Notes: a model not told the origin generated them from the sequence alone. A stretch of 64,000 nucleotides of DNA from Branchiostoma floridae (GCF_000003815.2 NC_049989.1:20617448-20681447); one strand, 5' to 3'; positions 1 through 11,660 are shown, numbered from the stretch's first letter. Program-made: numbers and translations.

Positions 1-361
1 AGAGTGATATATAGAAATATGACTAGTATGTATTGACACGATGAAAGCGCAAAGTTTTTCAAAAGGTCTGGTACAATACTCACAAATGCCAAAGAATTGT
101 TTTCAGTCAACGAAGAAGATAATGATTGAGAACTAGCTTAACACATTGCTGTAAAGGCGCGCATAATCTATATACTACAAACAGTTACAGGCAGAATTAC
201 ATGTGAAACCTTAGTTGGGTGAATACAGTGAATGGAATAGCCGACTTATGTAAGCTATTACATAGGACCGTCTTTAGAAAAAAACATGCTTCCTTGAACG
301 TCTGACTTTTAAATATTTCGAAAAAAAAGGGGCTCCAGGCACACATGTGCATGCCAACGAC
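1..361. other. AT-rich flank without a recognised gene
   Basis: I see no coding signal, RNA gene or clear repeat structure. The sequence is AT-rich like the intergenic DNA of the rest of the cluster. Confidence 0.4.
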
Positions 362-529
362 AACGCTAGTTCATCTTTATCCGCGGGGTGACCCATATGC
401 ATTGTTTTTAAAAACAGCGTATTTAGTCGTATTTATGAAGTCGACGAACGATGCAGTAGTTAACTGCAATATTTTGAATATGTATGCATAACATACGTTA
501 CAAAGTGGATAAAGGTGAACAAGCGTTAC
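362..529. repeat. MITE family 1, copy a
   Basis: The ends are inverted repeats. The left end reads aacgctagttcatctttatc and the reverse complement of the right end reads aacgcttgttcacctttatc. A second copy with the same ends lies at 37135-37353. There is no coding capacity, so it is a non-autonomous element. Superfamily unknown. Confidence 0.6.
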
Positions 530-959
530 CAATGATTATTGTATATTTGTGAACAGATTTACGTTGAAGTCAACGAAGGTTAGACATCCTGGTAGAACGT
601 TACAATGTATGTAGTAAAATGATGAATCAAGCAACTAGATTGGGATTAGTAAGAATTCTGCTAAGAATCTATTCAATTAAACCTATTTGGTTCTCCCAAA
701 GAACTAATGGTATAAGCCGAGTAGGTGATTAGGGTATGCATGCTCAGGTGTATGCAAATTATTTTTCTGCGAAGAACAGGTTACTGTGAATTAGAAGGTA
801 AACATGCTCATTAAATTTTGAAACTGCACACCCTTAAACGTTATGCTTGGTAAAAAAAACGATGAAGAGATCATTGATTTTTTTTGCAAATGCCTTCACA
901 TTAAAGTTTTAAAACGTGCTGCATACTATGAAGTAAAACAAGCCCTGGAGTAAACAACA

Positions 960-1193
960 TACCTGATTATTAATATTCAAAAATCTACCTTCAGACAATT
1001 AAGGTAGCCTTATAACAACTGTTATATAAACCTGTTTGTCACACCTTGTGACTGCTCACCTGTTGAAGCACGTACCTTACAAGCACAGCGGCAACTAGAG
1101 GACCTGAAATCCTTCACGACTTCCTCGTACAGAAAGTGCCAACCAAAGACGTCCCTGAGCAGACTGAAGGACAGGTTTGTACAAATTCCAAAG
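960..1193 (+). promoter_or_regulatory. Y cassette of gene A: promoter-like block plus 5' UTR exon
   Basis: It contains the block cagacaattaagg followed by an AT-rich stretch and a 'cacacc' box, then about 150 bp ending in ...ccaaag|gtaag, a good splice donor at 1194. The same arrangement recurs before every LRR gene, ending at 11134, 13091, 23524, 31519 and 41656. I infer that it is a promoter with a non-coding first exon spliced to the acceptor at 4517. There is no transcript evidence. Confidence 0.5.
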
Positions 1194-1876
1194 GTAAGCT
1201 TCTTCTGTGGACATAAATGGCACATAGTTATCTGAGGTGAATGCGAACTGAATCACACGATTTGGATTTTGGCACCGACTCCTTTCAAATAAGATAAAAT
1301 GATTTCTTTATCCCCTATTTGGATGGTCCCGACTACAATAGGAATAAGCATTATTGCAATTTATCCCTGGGATTGAAATACTACATGGATATTCACATTA
1401 GGCTCGTAAAAGTGTCGCACATTACCCTTTCTTGAAAACGGTCTATTTCCCTAGACTTCTGATTATCAAATATTTATTAAACGCTTGAGAAACACATTTG
1501 CACAGCTGTAACGTTACATGGGGTATTGCTGTACTCTAGAGAAAAATTCCATTTACTTCTGATTTTCTTGAAAAGCACAATTGATATGGTAATGATAAGG
1601 AGGGAATTATTAGACTCAAAATTTACGTCAGGTCTATAAAGGTAAGAAATCCATTAAGAACATTATATGATACAAAATAAATTGGATTAGGTCTACGTTG
1701 TCTTCTGCCAACTATTAGTTCTACAACGTAACCTCGTTGTTTCTTCCAAGTTTCAACACTAGTAGATTAGAGTATACATGACGAAGTTTATGTTTATGCA
1801 TTTTTTTCTGCGAAAACATCTTTATTGTACTCTCAAAGCAGAGGTTCAGCTCCGGTTGTTTTTGCCGGTATTTAGT

Positions 1877-1966
1877 CGTTTTTTTCGAGCTTTCTATTCT
1901 TTACCGTTTTCGTGATTAGGCCGCGAGACATAAAGAAAACGGTACAACATAGAAAGCCAGATAAAA
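1877..1966. repeat. Short foldback element
   Basis: Inverted repeat with arms gctttctattctttaccgtt and, read as reverse complement, gctttctatgttgtaccgtt, separated by about 35 bp. Probably a small MITE. Confidence 0.45.
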
Positions 1967-2388
1967 TACAAGTGATAATGGATCATTGAATTGCCTTCAA
2001 TAATCTCACCATACCAAATGTTTGAAAGGTATTACATACTCTGTAGTAATACATGTCAGGAGTAAACAATATGCTTATAAGAATAAATATTCAGATATGT
2101 TGGCTCAGACAATTAAATAATGCTGATCTACGCTAAAGCTGTTACCACTGTTACCAACCGTTTGTCACTAGTACTAGGGGTGGGCACCGGTACAGATATT
2201 TCAGGTACAGGTACAATCCATGTCCAGAGAATCAGTTCTAGGTCCGGAATAGAAAATAGATAAATACAACAGTGCGGGATGGTTGGAAGCGTTATGGCGA
2301 GTTTACCGTGGATGTCGCTCAAGTGTAGGTCAGTGGTCACTTTCTTCAGTGTAATTCTCTATGATTGTCCTTCACATGCAGGTTCATG

Positions 2389-3923
2389 TAAACGTAATAT
2401 CGTGGAAAAAACTAAACTTTACTTAACCAACACTAAGATTAATTGGGACTTACCCCAAATTTTCAGCCGACTCCGTTAGCCTTGTTCACGGAATGGACCC
2501 GTCTGCTGTAACTTCCGGACGTGACGTCAGGGACACACGACTGCAGCAGAGGGTCGTAGATGCCAGATAACCTGTGTCGCCCCCCGTCTCTGTTTAATGA
2601 TGGACGGTGGGCACGAATGTACACAGCCTCCTTTATTCCTCTTGCAAAGAACTCCGGCTCTGAGTCAAGGATTTTGACTTTTGCAAGAGAAACTGAGTGT
2701 CCTGGCGACTCAATGTGTATATGTTTGGACACCTCCGAGCCCACAGAACTTGGTCGCTGGTGTTCCAGGAATCTCGTTTTTAATGCGTGCTCTGTTTCTC
2801 ATATATACCATTATGGTGGTATAGATATGTGGATGACACTCATACTAAACTTAAGAAAGCGTACGCTGAGGAATTCACTGACCATTTGAACAGCCTAGAT
2901 CCGGACATTAAGTTCACTTTTGAACAACAGCAGAACAACTCCTTAGCTTTTTTGGACACTCTTACAGTTATAAAAGAGGACGGCTCGCTTCAGATTAGAA
3001 TTTACAGAAAGAAAACCCACACTGATCAGTACTTGAACTTTTCTTCCAACCACCCGTTAGACCTCAAACTAGGGGTCATTCGCACCCTGTTCCATCGGGC
3101 AGAGACCATTATCACTGATCCTCAGGACAAAGAGGAGGAGAAGGATCACGTGATCCAGTCCACGGTGTGGTTACCCCGATTGGGCCAACAAAAAGGCAAC
3201 TACACCTAAGCCACCCCAGTCAGTACAAACTACGAAAACCACCTCTTCCAAACCTAACAAGGGGTTAGTGGTCTTGCCGTATTCTAAGGGTATTTCTGAA
3301 GCACTACGTAGGACCGTCGGGAAATATGGAATAAAGACCTGCTTCAAACCGACCCAGACTTTAAGAAAGGTACTTGTATCACCGAAAGACAAAATACCTA
3401 GGGAGAGCAAATGTGGAGTAGTCTACCATATACGTTGCCGAGGTAATACAAAGGTCAGTGCAAGGAATCGTATATCGGAGAAACAGAGCGCGCATTAAAA
3501 ACGAGATTCCTGGAACACCAGCGACCAAGTTCTGTGGGCTCGGAGGTGTCCAAACATATACACATTGAGTCGCCAGGACACTCAGTTTCTCTTGCAAAAG
3601 TCAAAATCCTTGACTCAGAGCCGGAGTTCTTTGCAAGAGGAATAAAGGAGGCTGTGTACATTCGTGCCCACCGTCCACCAATAAACAGAGACGGGGGGCG
3701 ACACAGGTTATCTGGCATCTACGACCCTCTGCTGCAGTCGTGTGTCCCTGACGTCACGTCCGGAAGTTACAGCAGACGGGTCCATTCCGTGAACAAGGCT
3801 GACGGAGTCGGCTGAAAATTTGGGGTAAGTCCCAATTAATCTTAGTGTTGGTTAAGTAAAATTTAGTTTTTTCCACAATGTCATTTACCAACACAGATGA
3901 ACTTTCATGCTAAACGTAATATC
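2389..3923 (+). mobile_element. Penelope-like retroelement fragment (RT plus GIY-YIG) with inverted 5' arm
   Basis: The centre encodes the C-terminal part of a reverse transcriptase with a YVDD catalytic box at 2826-2837. Downstream is a GIY-YIG-type endonuclease region (GVVY near 3415, YIGE near 3470), broken by frameshifts. An RT linked to a GIY-YIG nuclease is the hallmark of Penelope-like elements. The left arm (about 2402-2806) is the reverse complement of the right end (about 3468-3877), so both arms encode the same nuclease C-terminus in opposite directions. A 13-bp direct repeat, taaacgtaatatc, sits at 2389-2401 and 3911-3923 and is a candidate target-site duplication. The 5' RT part is missing, so the copy is dead. 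Confidence 0.8.
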
Positions 3924-4523
3924 AATGACATGGTTGCATCTGCACAATCTAACGAATTCTTCTTCCAACGGTATTTGAACTGACTTCTCTTCATATTTTG
4001 TGGGCAGAAAAATTTGTAAAGAAACAAAGAAGAACGCATGCTATTTGTGGTTGTTAAAAAGCATTTTAACATGCTTGTTGTGGGCATAAAATTACTCTTC
4101 AAATAATAGACTTGTAGCCATGGTTATGACTGTTCAATGTTCTTTTACGGACTTGACGCCACAGAAAAACAGTTCCCTTTGTTTGCGGGCATAAAGGAAA
4201 ATTAAGCAAGATAAGTCACATTTAATGTCAACATCTAATTTCCTTACGACTTCCGCTCGGACAATCTTGAAATTCCAGTTTCTGATCATTTATAATTCTG
4301 CTTAATCAAATAGCCAAGAATGGACGTGACATAAGCATAGAAAATGATGCACTGGACTCTTTTAAGCATTGTTACATGGATACATATCAAAGTAAAACTT
4401 CATTCAGCTACTAAACAGCCATTGCCATATAACTACCTGAAATTTTGTAAAGCTGAATGGGTAAAATTTCAGGCGCTGCTACTTACGTTACTCACACGTA
4501 GTGTATTTTGTTGACAGGACAAC

Positions 4524-6365
4524 ATGGGAAGAAAGCTGCGACACATGCTGGTTTTCCTTCTCATCATCCTGAAGGAACCCAACCTGCTAGAAGCTGATTG
4601 CAGGAGTACGTGTGAAACATCTGCATCCTGCAAATGCACTCGGATGCACCTCACCAGCATCCCGCAGAACCTACCAATAACCATCTCGGATTTGAATTTG
4701 TCAAGAAATCGATTTACATTCCTAAATCAATCAGGACTTGAAAAGTATAGGCACCTGAAAATATTGGACCTTTCTTTAAATTACATAGCTGAAATCCAGC
4801 CCGGGACATTTTCACATCTACCAAATCTTTCGGATTTGTCCCTATACATCAACAAAATAACTAACATTCAGTCTGGTGTATTTTCAAATGTAACCAATCT
4901 CTCCAAGTTGAACCTACGTGGCACGGAAACTACTAATATTCAGCCAGGTGCATTCGAAAATCTACCAAAGCTTTATGATTTAGCCTTAAGCGATAACCAA
5001 ATAACTGACATTCCGCCTGGCGTATTTTCAAACCTACCAAATCTCAAAAGGTTACACCTATGCCGCAACACAATAGCTAGCATCCAGCCAGGTGTATTTT
5101 CAAACTTACCAAAACTTGAAAAGTTGTCCCTGGAATCCAACCGTATAACTAACGTTCAGCTTGAGGTATTTTCAAATCTGCCAAAGCTTAGAGAAGTGTC
5201 CCTTAACTCCAATCAAATAACTAACATTCAGCCAGCTTCAGTTTTAAATCCACCCCAGCTCGTCATCTTGCGCCTGGACGAAAACAACATAACTGAGATT
5301 CAGTCTAACACACTCTCAAGTCTACCCAAGCTTAAATATCTGTACTTAAACTCAAACAAAATAACTTTCATTCATCCAAGAGCATTTTCAGGTCTCACAA
5401 AGTTGGAACTACAGTCAAACCAAATATCTACCCTTCCTCTGTCAGGATATAGTACTTTGGCATCTATTCCTTTCTTGCATATTGAGCAGAACCCCTGGCT
5501 GTGTGACTGTAGAATGAGTCCCTTCAGTAAAGAGAATAATGGGTTTCTATATCTTATAGTATGCTCCCAACCTGCTATACTTTCTGGAAAACGGTTTAAA
5601 CAAATTGACCCTAAAGATCTGATCTGCAACGTGTCTACAACAACAGCAGCTGCTCCTATTGATGGCATGAAAAATGCCGGTTCAACAGCACACCCTGTAG
5701 ACACCACAGTCACAACACTGCCTGTTAATCCAATTAAGATATCAGCGGTGGCTGTTGATGGCCAATTGGACAGTGGAAACAACTCATGCAATCACACACC
5801 TAACCACACACTTCATGATCAACAAAATTCGAGCTCAACAGTGCGTCCTCTTGGAACCATATTCACCCAACGGCCTGTCCATACAAGTAAACTAGACGAC
5901 GGTAGTTCTTATGAATCTGCTCCTAGTTCCCCCCTACCTGTGCTCATTGCCTCTCTCTTTGGTTTAGCGGGTGGCATTGCCCTGACTGGTGGCATACTTC
6001 TCACAATCTGGTGCAAGAGGAGGGCCAAGAATCCTCCTTCACGCCAAAACCCCACAACTGTTTTGGATGATAGAGTTACTCAAATTAGGATTCCTCTAGA
6101 TGCCTTGCAGCAAAATAGCCTCTATGGAGATGCTGAAACATTAAAGAACCGTCACGGAAATTCTGAAGGTGTAGGTTCTGCCCAAAGTGTTCAAGATCCA
6201 AATTCTGGTTTGACTGAAAGTGTGAGAAACGCAAATACTACAGCTGCTGTAGTGACCGATGGTCATGATCATTACTATGAAGATATAGACACCCAACATA
6301 ATCAGACAGATCAGGGCATTCTCAGACGACCACTAAACCCAACACAAACACCACAGTTGCTTTAG
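4524..6365 (+). CDS. LRR gene A: single-pass leucine-rich-repeat receptor with truncated tail (613 aa)
   Basis: Start chosen at the ATG six bases after the acceptor ttgacag; the leader MGRKL...VFLLIILKEPN is shared by all five paralogs. Domains: signal peptide (about 1-25), cysteine-rich LRRNT (about 26-50), about eleven 24-residue LRRs with the recurring core NxITxIQPGxFSNLPKL, LRRCT from about 323 (NPWLCDC and later cysteines), a Ser/Thr/Asn-rich stalk, a TM helix at about 472-495 followed by CKRRAKNPP, and a cytoplasmic tail with LDALQQNSLY and HYYEDID (Tyr585). Domain order suggests a cell-surface receptor, perhaps in recognition or adhesion. Relative to its paralogs the tail has lost one base near 6318. 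It therefore ends in about 15 out-of-frame residues at TAG 6363-6365, without the repeats that follow. Ligand unknown. Confidence 0.85.
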   Translation: MGRKLRHMLVFLLIILKEPNLLEADCRSTCETSASCKCTRMHLTSIPQNLPITISDLNLSRNRFTFLNQSGLEKYRHLKILDLSLNYIAEIQPGTFSHLPNLSDLSLYINKITNIQSGVFSNVTNLSKLNLRGTETTNIQPGAFENLPKLYDLALSDNQITDIPPGVFSNLPNLKRLHLCRNTIASIQPGVFSNLPKLEKLSLESNRITNVQLEVFSNLPKLREVSLNSNQITNIQPASVLNPPQLVILRLDENNITEIQSNTLSSLPKLKYLYLNSNKITFIHPRAFSGLTKLELQSNQISTLPLSGYSTLASIPFLHIEQNPWLCDCRMSPFSKENNGFLYLIVCSQPAILSGKRFKQIDPKDLICNVSTTTAAAPIDGMKNAGSTAHPVDTTVTTLPVNPIKISAVAVDGQLDSGNNSCNHTPNHTLHDQQNSSSTVRPLGTIFTQRPVHTSKLDDGSSYESAPSSPLPVLIASLFGLAGGIALTGGILLTIWCKRRAKNPPSRQNPTTVLDDRVTQIRIPLDALQQNSLYGDAETLKNRHGNSEGVGSAQSVQDPNSGLTESVRNANTTAAVVTDGHDHYYEDIDTQHNQTDQGILRRPLNPTQTPQLL

Positions 6366-7152
6366 TGAGCAGGAGTCATGATCAGACAGGACAGGGCCAG
6401 TCTCAGGCCATAACTGAATCCAATGCACACACTTAACAGCTGCCGTGAACGTAATGATCAGTGGCAATGGCCAGACGGGACAGGGTCAGGATCAGGCGAC
6501 CACTCAACCTTTGGGTATACGGAATCTATCGCATGATTTACTGCTAGCTGCCTTACAGCCAAATTCTATGTATGTGAAAACATCGCTAACGGACCAAACA
6601 TCTACAGAAATTTCGGGTAGTCAAGATCAAACAGAGCAGGGCATTACTCATGCCATTAATTTGCCCAATATTCATGATCCCCAGACAAGGCAGGGCCAGC
6701 CTCAGACCCCCACTGAGGATTTGACGGATGGTAACAATGTGATATACAACACAGAGTCGGCAGCCGAAGAGCCTAATTCCATGTATAAAAGTAGAAATGA
6801 TCAGACAGGGCAGGGCCGGTCTCAGGCTACCGCCGATGAATCTTTGGATGGTAGAAATATAATATACAACACAGACACAGGTGAATTACAGCCTAATACT
6901 CTTTACAAATGTAGAAATGATCTGACAGGGCAATGCCAGTCTCAGGCTACCACCGGTGAATCGTTGGATGGTAGAAATCTAATATATAACACAGACACAG
7001 GTGAACTACAGCCTAATTCTCTGTACAAATGTAGAAATGATCTGACAGGGCAGGGCCAGTCTCAGCGTACCACTGATGAATCGTCGGATGGTAGAAATGT
7101 AATATATAACACTGAGCCAGCAGTGGAAGAGCCTAATCCCGTGTACAAATGA
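6366..7152 (+). pseudogene. Disconnected tyrosine-repeat tail of LRR gene A
   Basis: An open frame (6445-7152, 235 codons) continues the cytoplasmic tail found intact in gene B but lies out of frame with gene A. Two frame changes separate them: one near 6318, and one near 6437 where the intermediate frame stops at TAA. It contains at least three near-perfect 120-bp repeats (starts near 6793, 6913 and 7033). Each encodes about 40 residues with a QTGQGQSQ part, an IYNT tyrosine and a second tyrosine in PNxxYK. It could still be translated if an unseen splice or another start is used, but I favour decay. Confidence 0.65.
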
Positions 7153-9455
7153 TAAACAATGCAGTAAACTCAGTAAATGACTGCTATAATGAGAGGTATA
7201 TTGAGGTCATGATCAGTCAGGACAGGCCCAACTCACAATCGGGTGGAAGAGAAAAATAGCAAAAACACAAAAAAATGTCTTGAGTGAAATGATAATCAGA
7301 AGTCAATTGTTTTCAAATGGATTTCATAGTAGTACTATTCTTATGAACATGTCTTTGTTTTTGAGACTATTTACCTATTACCAAGATCTTGCATTGTTGA
7401 AATGTTAGTACCTGTGTATTAGAAAAAATGTTATTTTCTCATAATGACCACCAAAGAACAACATTCTGCCAAAAAAAGTTAACACCTAACATATTACTTT
7501 TTTTTAAACGATTATATGTTATGGCACCTTACATTACAATATTCTTTTATATATAGAGAACTAAAGAAAATGATTGAAGTTGCTGATACGACTTGCTTTG
7601 GATGCTAGAAGCAGCTAGTAAATTGTCAAGTGTCATAGTTCTACCTTGTGGGTAGGGTGTTCGCTTTACATTCAGGCTGCCACGTTTGAAACAAAGAGTC
7701 ATGATAGAGACTTAACAAATGACATATCTAAGTATGCTTAACACCGGGCAACTTTTCATGATAAATCCCTATCAAAGAAAACGGGTATTCACGCAGTGAA
7801 ACGTAAATTCCGTCCACTGTAGTAATTTGTATAATAGGTGTACAAAAGGTTCACAAAAGAAGTCATCCCAATGATATCGAATATTGACTTACCGTGTTCA
7901 CTGGCAAACCTACAACTCTCTAACACGAATTAAGCTAATTTTATAAATAGCCCTACATTTGGTTTATACTTCATTGTTTACTACTGGGCTTTTAATTCAT
8001 TTCCATACATTATTAACTAAGTTGTGGTTAATTCTTCATTGTAATGTGTTTTTATTATATTGTTTCCTTTATTCATTATCCATACTTTTAAAATTCTTTT
8101 ATTAATTCATAGAAATTAAGTTAGTAAAGGGAGGCCTTAATATCAGCAGAAGCTTTCAGCCTCCCTTGCACTGTTATGTCTCTTTCATATTTCACTGCCA
8201 TGTATCTATTGTTTTTATGTGCGAAATAGTAAACAAATGATAAAGGAGGCCTTAAAAGTAAATGACAAAGTTGTCTCGAGTGACATAATCATCACATTTT
8301 TTCAAATGTATATGTTATAGTAGTACTATTTCTTTCCTCGGCACTTTAATTTGAGAATATTCACCAAAGATTGGCATTGACGAAATGTTACTACCAGTAT
8401 ATTAGAAAAATATCATAGTCATCACAAAAAAGCTTTCTCCTAACATATCATTTTAAAGACGATTACATGTTATGACGCTTCACTTTTCAGTACATTTCAG
8501 TTTCAAAAGAGTAATTTGTATATAGAAAATGACTTAAGTTTCCGATGCTGCTTGCAGTGGATGCTAAAAGCTGCGTGTAAATTGTACATTGCAAAACTAC
8601 AGGTGCTATATCTCTAACTAGTAGGCAGTATGTGTGCTTTGCATTCAGAACCTACATACAGGCACTTATGAGAAAGAGCATGCTATACGCTGAAAGGTGT
8701 GTGAAGGATTTTAACTTTTTGAATAGTAAACAAAAAAACAAATCTATTAATCTGTACGTGGTAACAAAAACAGTATATAGAGTGAAAAAGAAAGACTACT
8801 AGCTGCTTGATATTTGTACCACTCGCTGTGACTGATTGAAGTCATAAGGATTTTCCTATTTTCATGTTATCCTCTTATTCAAGCTTCAAACCAGGCGTTT
8901 TGCCGTAAAAACTTGTGTGTTAGCATTTGTGAAAATATCTTTATCAATTATATGAATCATGTTTTGCTTTGGATACTTTTACAAATGTTTAAGTGTACAT
9001 ATCCATGACGCCTAAACATGTGTGGCGTCTTTCGGGCAAATTTGACAATTTAACAACTTTATATACTTAAGGAAAATGTTTGACTTTTCTCTAACACAAG
9101 TGAATAGATTCACCAAAACTTTTGTCCAAATTAGAATGAAGGTCACTTCTGTGTAGCCTGAATGTCATCCCGGCTAGTTTACCGGAGCTCCCCACATAGT
9201 AGTGATTGGAGAGTAGGAGAGCCCATACACTATCCAATATGGCACAGGCTCAATTTTAGTGCGCCGGCTTAAAACATTGCAGCAGTTGTGATGAACTGCA
9301 TAATTCAATTGAAAAGTGTTCTGCTTCGCAGCAATAGATGACGAGTGCATAACTCCTTTATGTAACTCAACAGTAATAGCCTGCTAATTTTACTGCTCAC
9401 CCATCAATATTGTAAAAGTTATGAACACTATGATAATGCGAAATAATCAAATAAA
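7153..9455 (+). other. Predicted 3' UTR/flank of gene A ending in a poly(A) signal
   Basis: AT-rich non-coding sequence with two partial copies of the 3' module found after every paralog (around 7260-7700 and 8260-8660), each with old SINE-like pieces (ggtagggtgttcgctttaca near 7650). AATAAA at 9450-9455 is followed by a GT-rich stretch ending tgacac, the counterpart of the conserved poly(A) module of the other paralogs. Confidence 0.45.
9450..9455 (+). terminator. Poly(A) signal of gene A (AATAAA)
   Basis: AATAAA then attgttgcatgacac, aligned with the conserved AATAAAAGTGTTGTATGGCAC module at 20371, 30086, 37982 and 46608. Confidence 0.45.
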
Positions 9456-10304
9456 ATTGTTGCATGACACCTACGACTCTTTGATTGTATCATATTATTC
9501 AGATTGTATTGTACTTTTCTTGCTACTTATCATCCAGTCCTCTTGGCTCTCTGATTGGTAGTTTTTATCCTATGGAAGACATCAGGAAGTCTTATAGTAA
9601 AATAGAACTTTTGTCCCAACCCCGTCAGTGATGTAAGAGACTGTTCAGCGATGTTCAGCGCTGTTTCTACTAAAAGACAAAAAGACAAAAGTGGCGGTCG
9701 TCATCTTCTCTATAACGTCTAAATAAAGAGATTACTTAGTGACAACTAGTTATTTCATACAGTTTGGTACCCATGCATGCGCATATGAAGATCAATGCTT
9801 TATGCTAAAAATTACCCAACTACGCATTTACTGGCATAACTAGCCTCTAAACAACTAAAGGAGTCAGTAGAAAGATAAACAATGCCTGGCTTCACAGGTC
9901 GCTGGACGAATAGTAGACATATGACAGAAAACACACCAGAGGAGTTAGATAGTTGAGGAGTACAGTTTGCGACCTAAGGCCGGCCAACACTCCTAGTCGA
10001 CTCCTACTAGGCTTTTATTCCTAACTTGGCCAAAGTCCCCTTTTACTATTCGCCCAGGCGGAAGTCTGGTAGAGACTAGGCATAACATTGTGGTCCTGGA
10101 TGTACATTTTTATGATAGAATAGTCAACTAGAATCGTATAACATCATCTCGAAAACAGACATAATATTAGGTAACACTATTTTCCTGAAGTTTGTTGATT
10201 CAAATCTCCTATTCAGAAACCTACCAACTGCCCAATCAAAGGCAACAACGTGCTCAGTGTGAATATCTAAGACGAAGCGTTCACCCAATCAACATGACTT
10301 AAGC
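9456..10304. other. Intergenic sequence between genes A and B
   Basis: No gene seen. It contains segments similar to the far-upstream regions of C, D and E (for example the stretch before 10200 with ttttcctgaagtttgttgattc), so it belongs to the duplicated unit. Confidence 0.35.
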
Positions 10305-10456
10305 CAGACTAATTCCAAGATGTTATTCGCACTCCACTTCGGCACGACTATACAGACGTGTCCTGCAAGCACACCTGCAACGTGGCGAAACGTCTTGAGC
10401 AACGCCCTGAGCAGACATCGACCATGTGAAGATACTCTTACTAGATTAACAGGTGA
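10305..10456 (+). promoter_or_regulatory. X cassette 1 of gene B
   Basis: Contains the conserved block aagccagactaattc and a cgcactccacttc segment, then a region ending gattaacag|gtgaga, a consensus donor. Homologous cassettes end at 12472, 22884, 30864 and 40914. Probably an alternative promoter with a non-coding exon. Confidence 0.45.
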
Positions 10457-10929
10457 GACTTAAATAACTCTTCTTTTTATTATTACTGTAGAAATCAAGC
10501 GCAATCACACCATGTGCCTCATATATAAAACCACACCCTTCCATGGGGTTTACCTGGCGTCACATTGCCAACGGCCTTATTTGTTGATCGGCAAATGTTG
10601 GCATAATATCAAAATCACCAAAAAATTATGATAGGTTGATAAAGACTAAACATCAAATTGATGAATCAAGTACTTGTTTCTTTGTCATAAGGTTCGATTC
10701 AAAGAACTCAATGATTTAACCCCCAGTAAGTGATTAGGATATGCATGCTGAAATGTGTTTTCCTGAAAAGGTGAGTCAACTGCACATGTTCATGTGGAAA
10801 CTTCCAACCCCCACTGACAATAACCTTTGTGAAAGAAAGTAATGCTTGTTCTAAAACTTAAGGGATTATTAACTCCTCGTTAGGTTAAACTGTATTACAG
10901 ATTCTTATGGAAGTAAAACACCAGTACAA

Positions 10930-11134
10930 ATCATGCTTAAGTGTCAATATTCAAATATCTGCCTTCAGACAATTAAGGTAACCATGTAAACAACTTGTAA
11001 TGTTTGCCACACCCTATGACTCTTCAGCTGCTGAATCACGTATTATACGAACACAGCCGCAACAAGAGGGCCCTGAAAATCCTAACCGAAGACATTCCTG
11101 ATTTGACTGAAGGACAAGTTTGGACAAAAGGCAA
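10930..11134 (+). promoter_or_regulatory. Y cassette 1 of gene B
   Basis: Carries cagacaattaaggtaaccat, a tgccacaccct box, and a 5' exon ending ggcaaag|gtatgt. Gene B has two X-Y pairs; this is the Y of the distal pair. Confidence 0.45.
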
Positions 11135-11357
11135 AGGTATGTTTTCCGATTTCGGTGGACAACATTAGCAAAGAACTTATTCTGAGGTCGTCAGTTCTAA
11201 CGTAACCTCGTTGGTTTTCTCAGGTCTCGACCCAAACAGGTGATTTGGGTATGTACATGCTTTAGTTCATGGAACCACTCAATCTTACAGCCACTGAAAA
11301 TATCCTGATTTGAAAGAAAATGTGCTTAAATTAGGTAGGGAGCATTTGGTTGTCTGC

Positions 11358-11427
11358 ACTCACTCACTCACTCACTCACTCACTCACTCACTCACTCACT
11401 CACTCACTCACTCATTCATTCACTCAC
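11358..11427. repeat. (CACT)n microsatellite
   Basis: About seventy bases of nearly perfect cact units, ending with a few catt variants. Confidence 0.9.
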
Positions 11428-11564
11428 CCACGGCCCATAACCACAGTGCTCATCTTCAAATATTGCATTTTTGAAAGGTATTACAGTTTGTAGAGTAAAA
11501 CATGCCCTGGAGTAAACAACATGCGTATATAAGAATCAACGTTGAAAGCCGCTCGAGGTCCAAT

Positions 11565-11660
11565 AATTTTTGCCGGTGCGTAGCACGGTGGCTATTGGAG
11601 CAGTTTCCTTCTCCAGCCGTAGATCGTGGGTTCGAACCCCACTTGCTAATTTTTTTTCTT
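11565..11660 (+). mobile_element. tRNA-derived SINE head
   Basis: Has a box-A-like tagcacggtggctattggag and a box-B ggttcgaaccc, spaced as in a tRNA. It does not fold into a complete tRNA acceptor stem that I can see, so a SINE head is more likely than a functional tRNA. It has replaced the left half of a MITE whose right end remains near 12025-12075. Confidence 0.5.

Larger units (their letters stand above)
1194..4517 (+). other. Predicted 5' UTR intron of LRR gene A
   Basis: Predicted intron from the donor gtaagc at 1194 to the acceptor ...ttgacag at 4517. It holds a short foldback (1877-1966) and a Penelope-like element (2389-3923). The rest (1195-1876 and 3924-4517) shows nothing I can name. 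Confidence 0.4.

Noticed and set aside
2560-2889. Plus-strand open frame in the left PLE arm
   Set aside because: Antisense of the GIY-YIG C-terminal coding sequence; the open frame is a shadow of the inverted arm.
11565-11660. Possible functional tRNA gene
   Set aside because: Box A and box B are present, but I could not form a seven-base acceptor stem or a clean anticodon arm; SINE head preferred.
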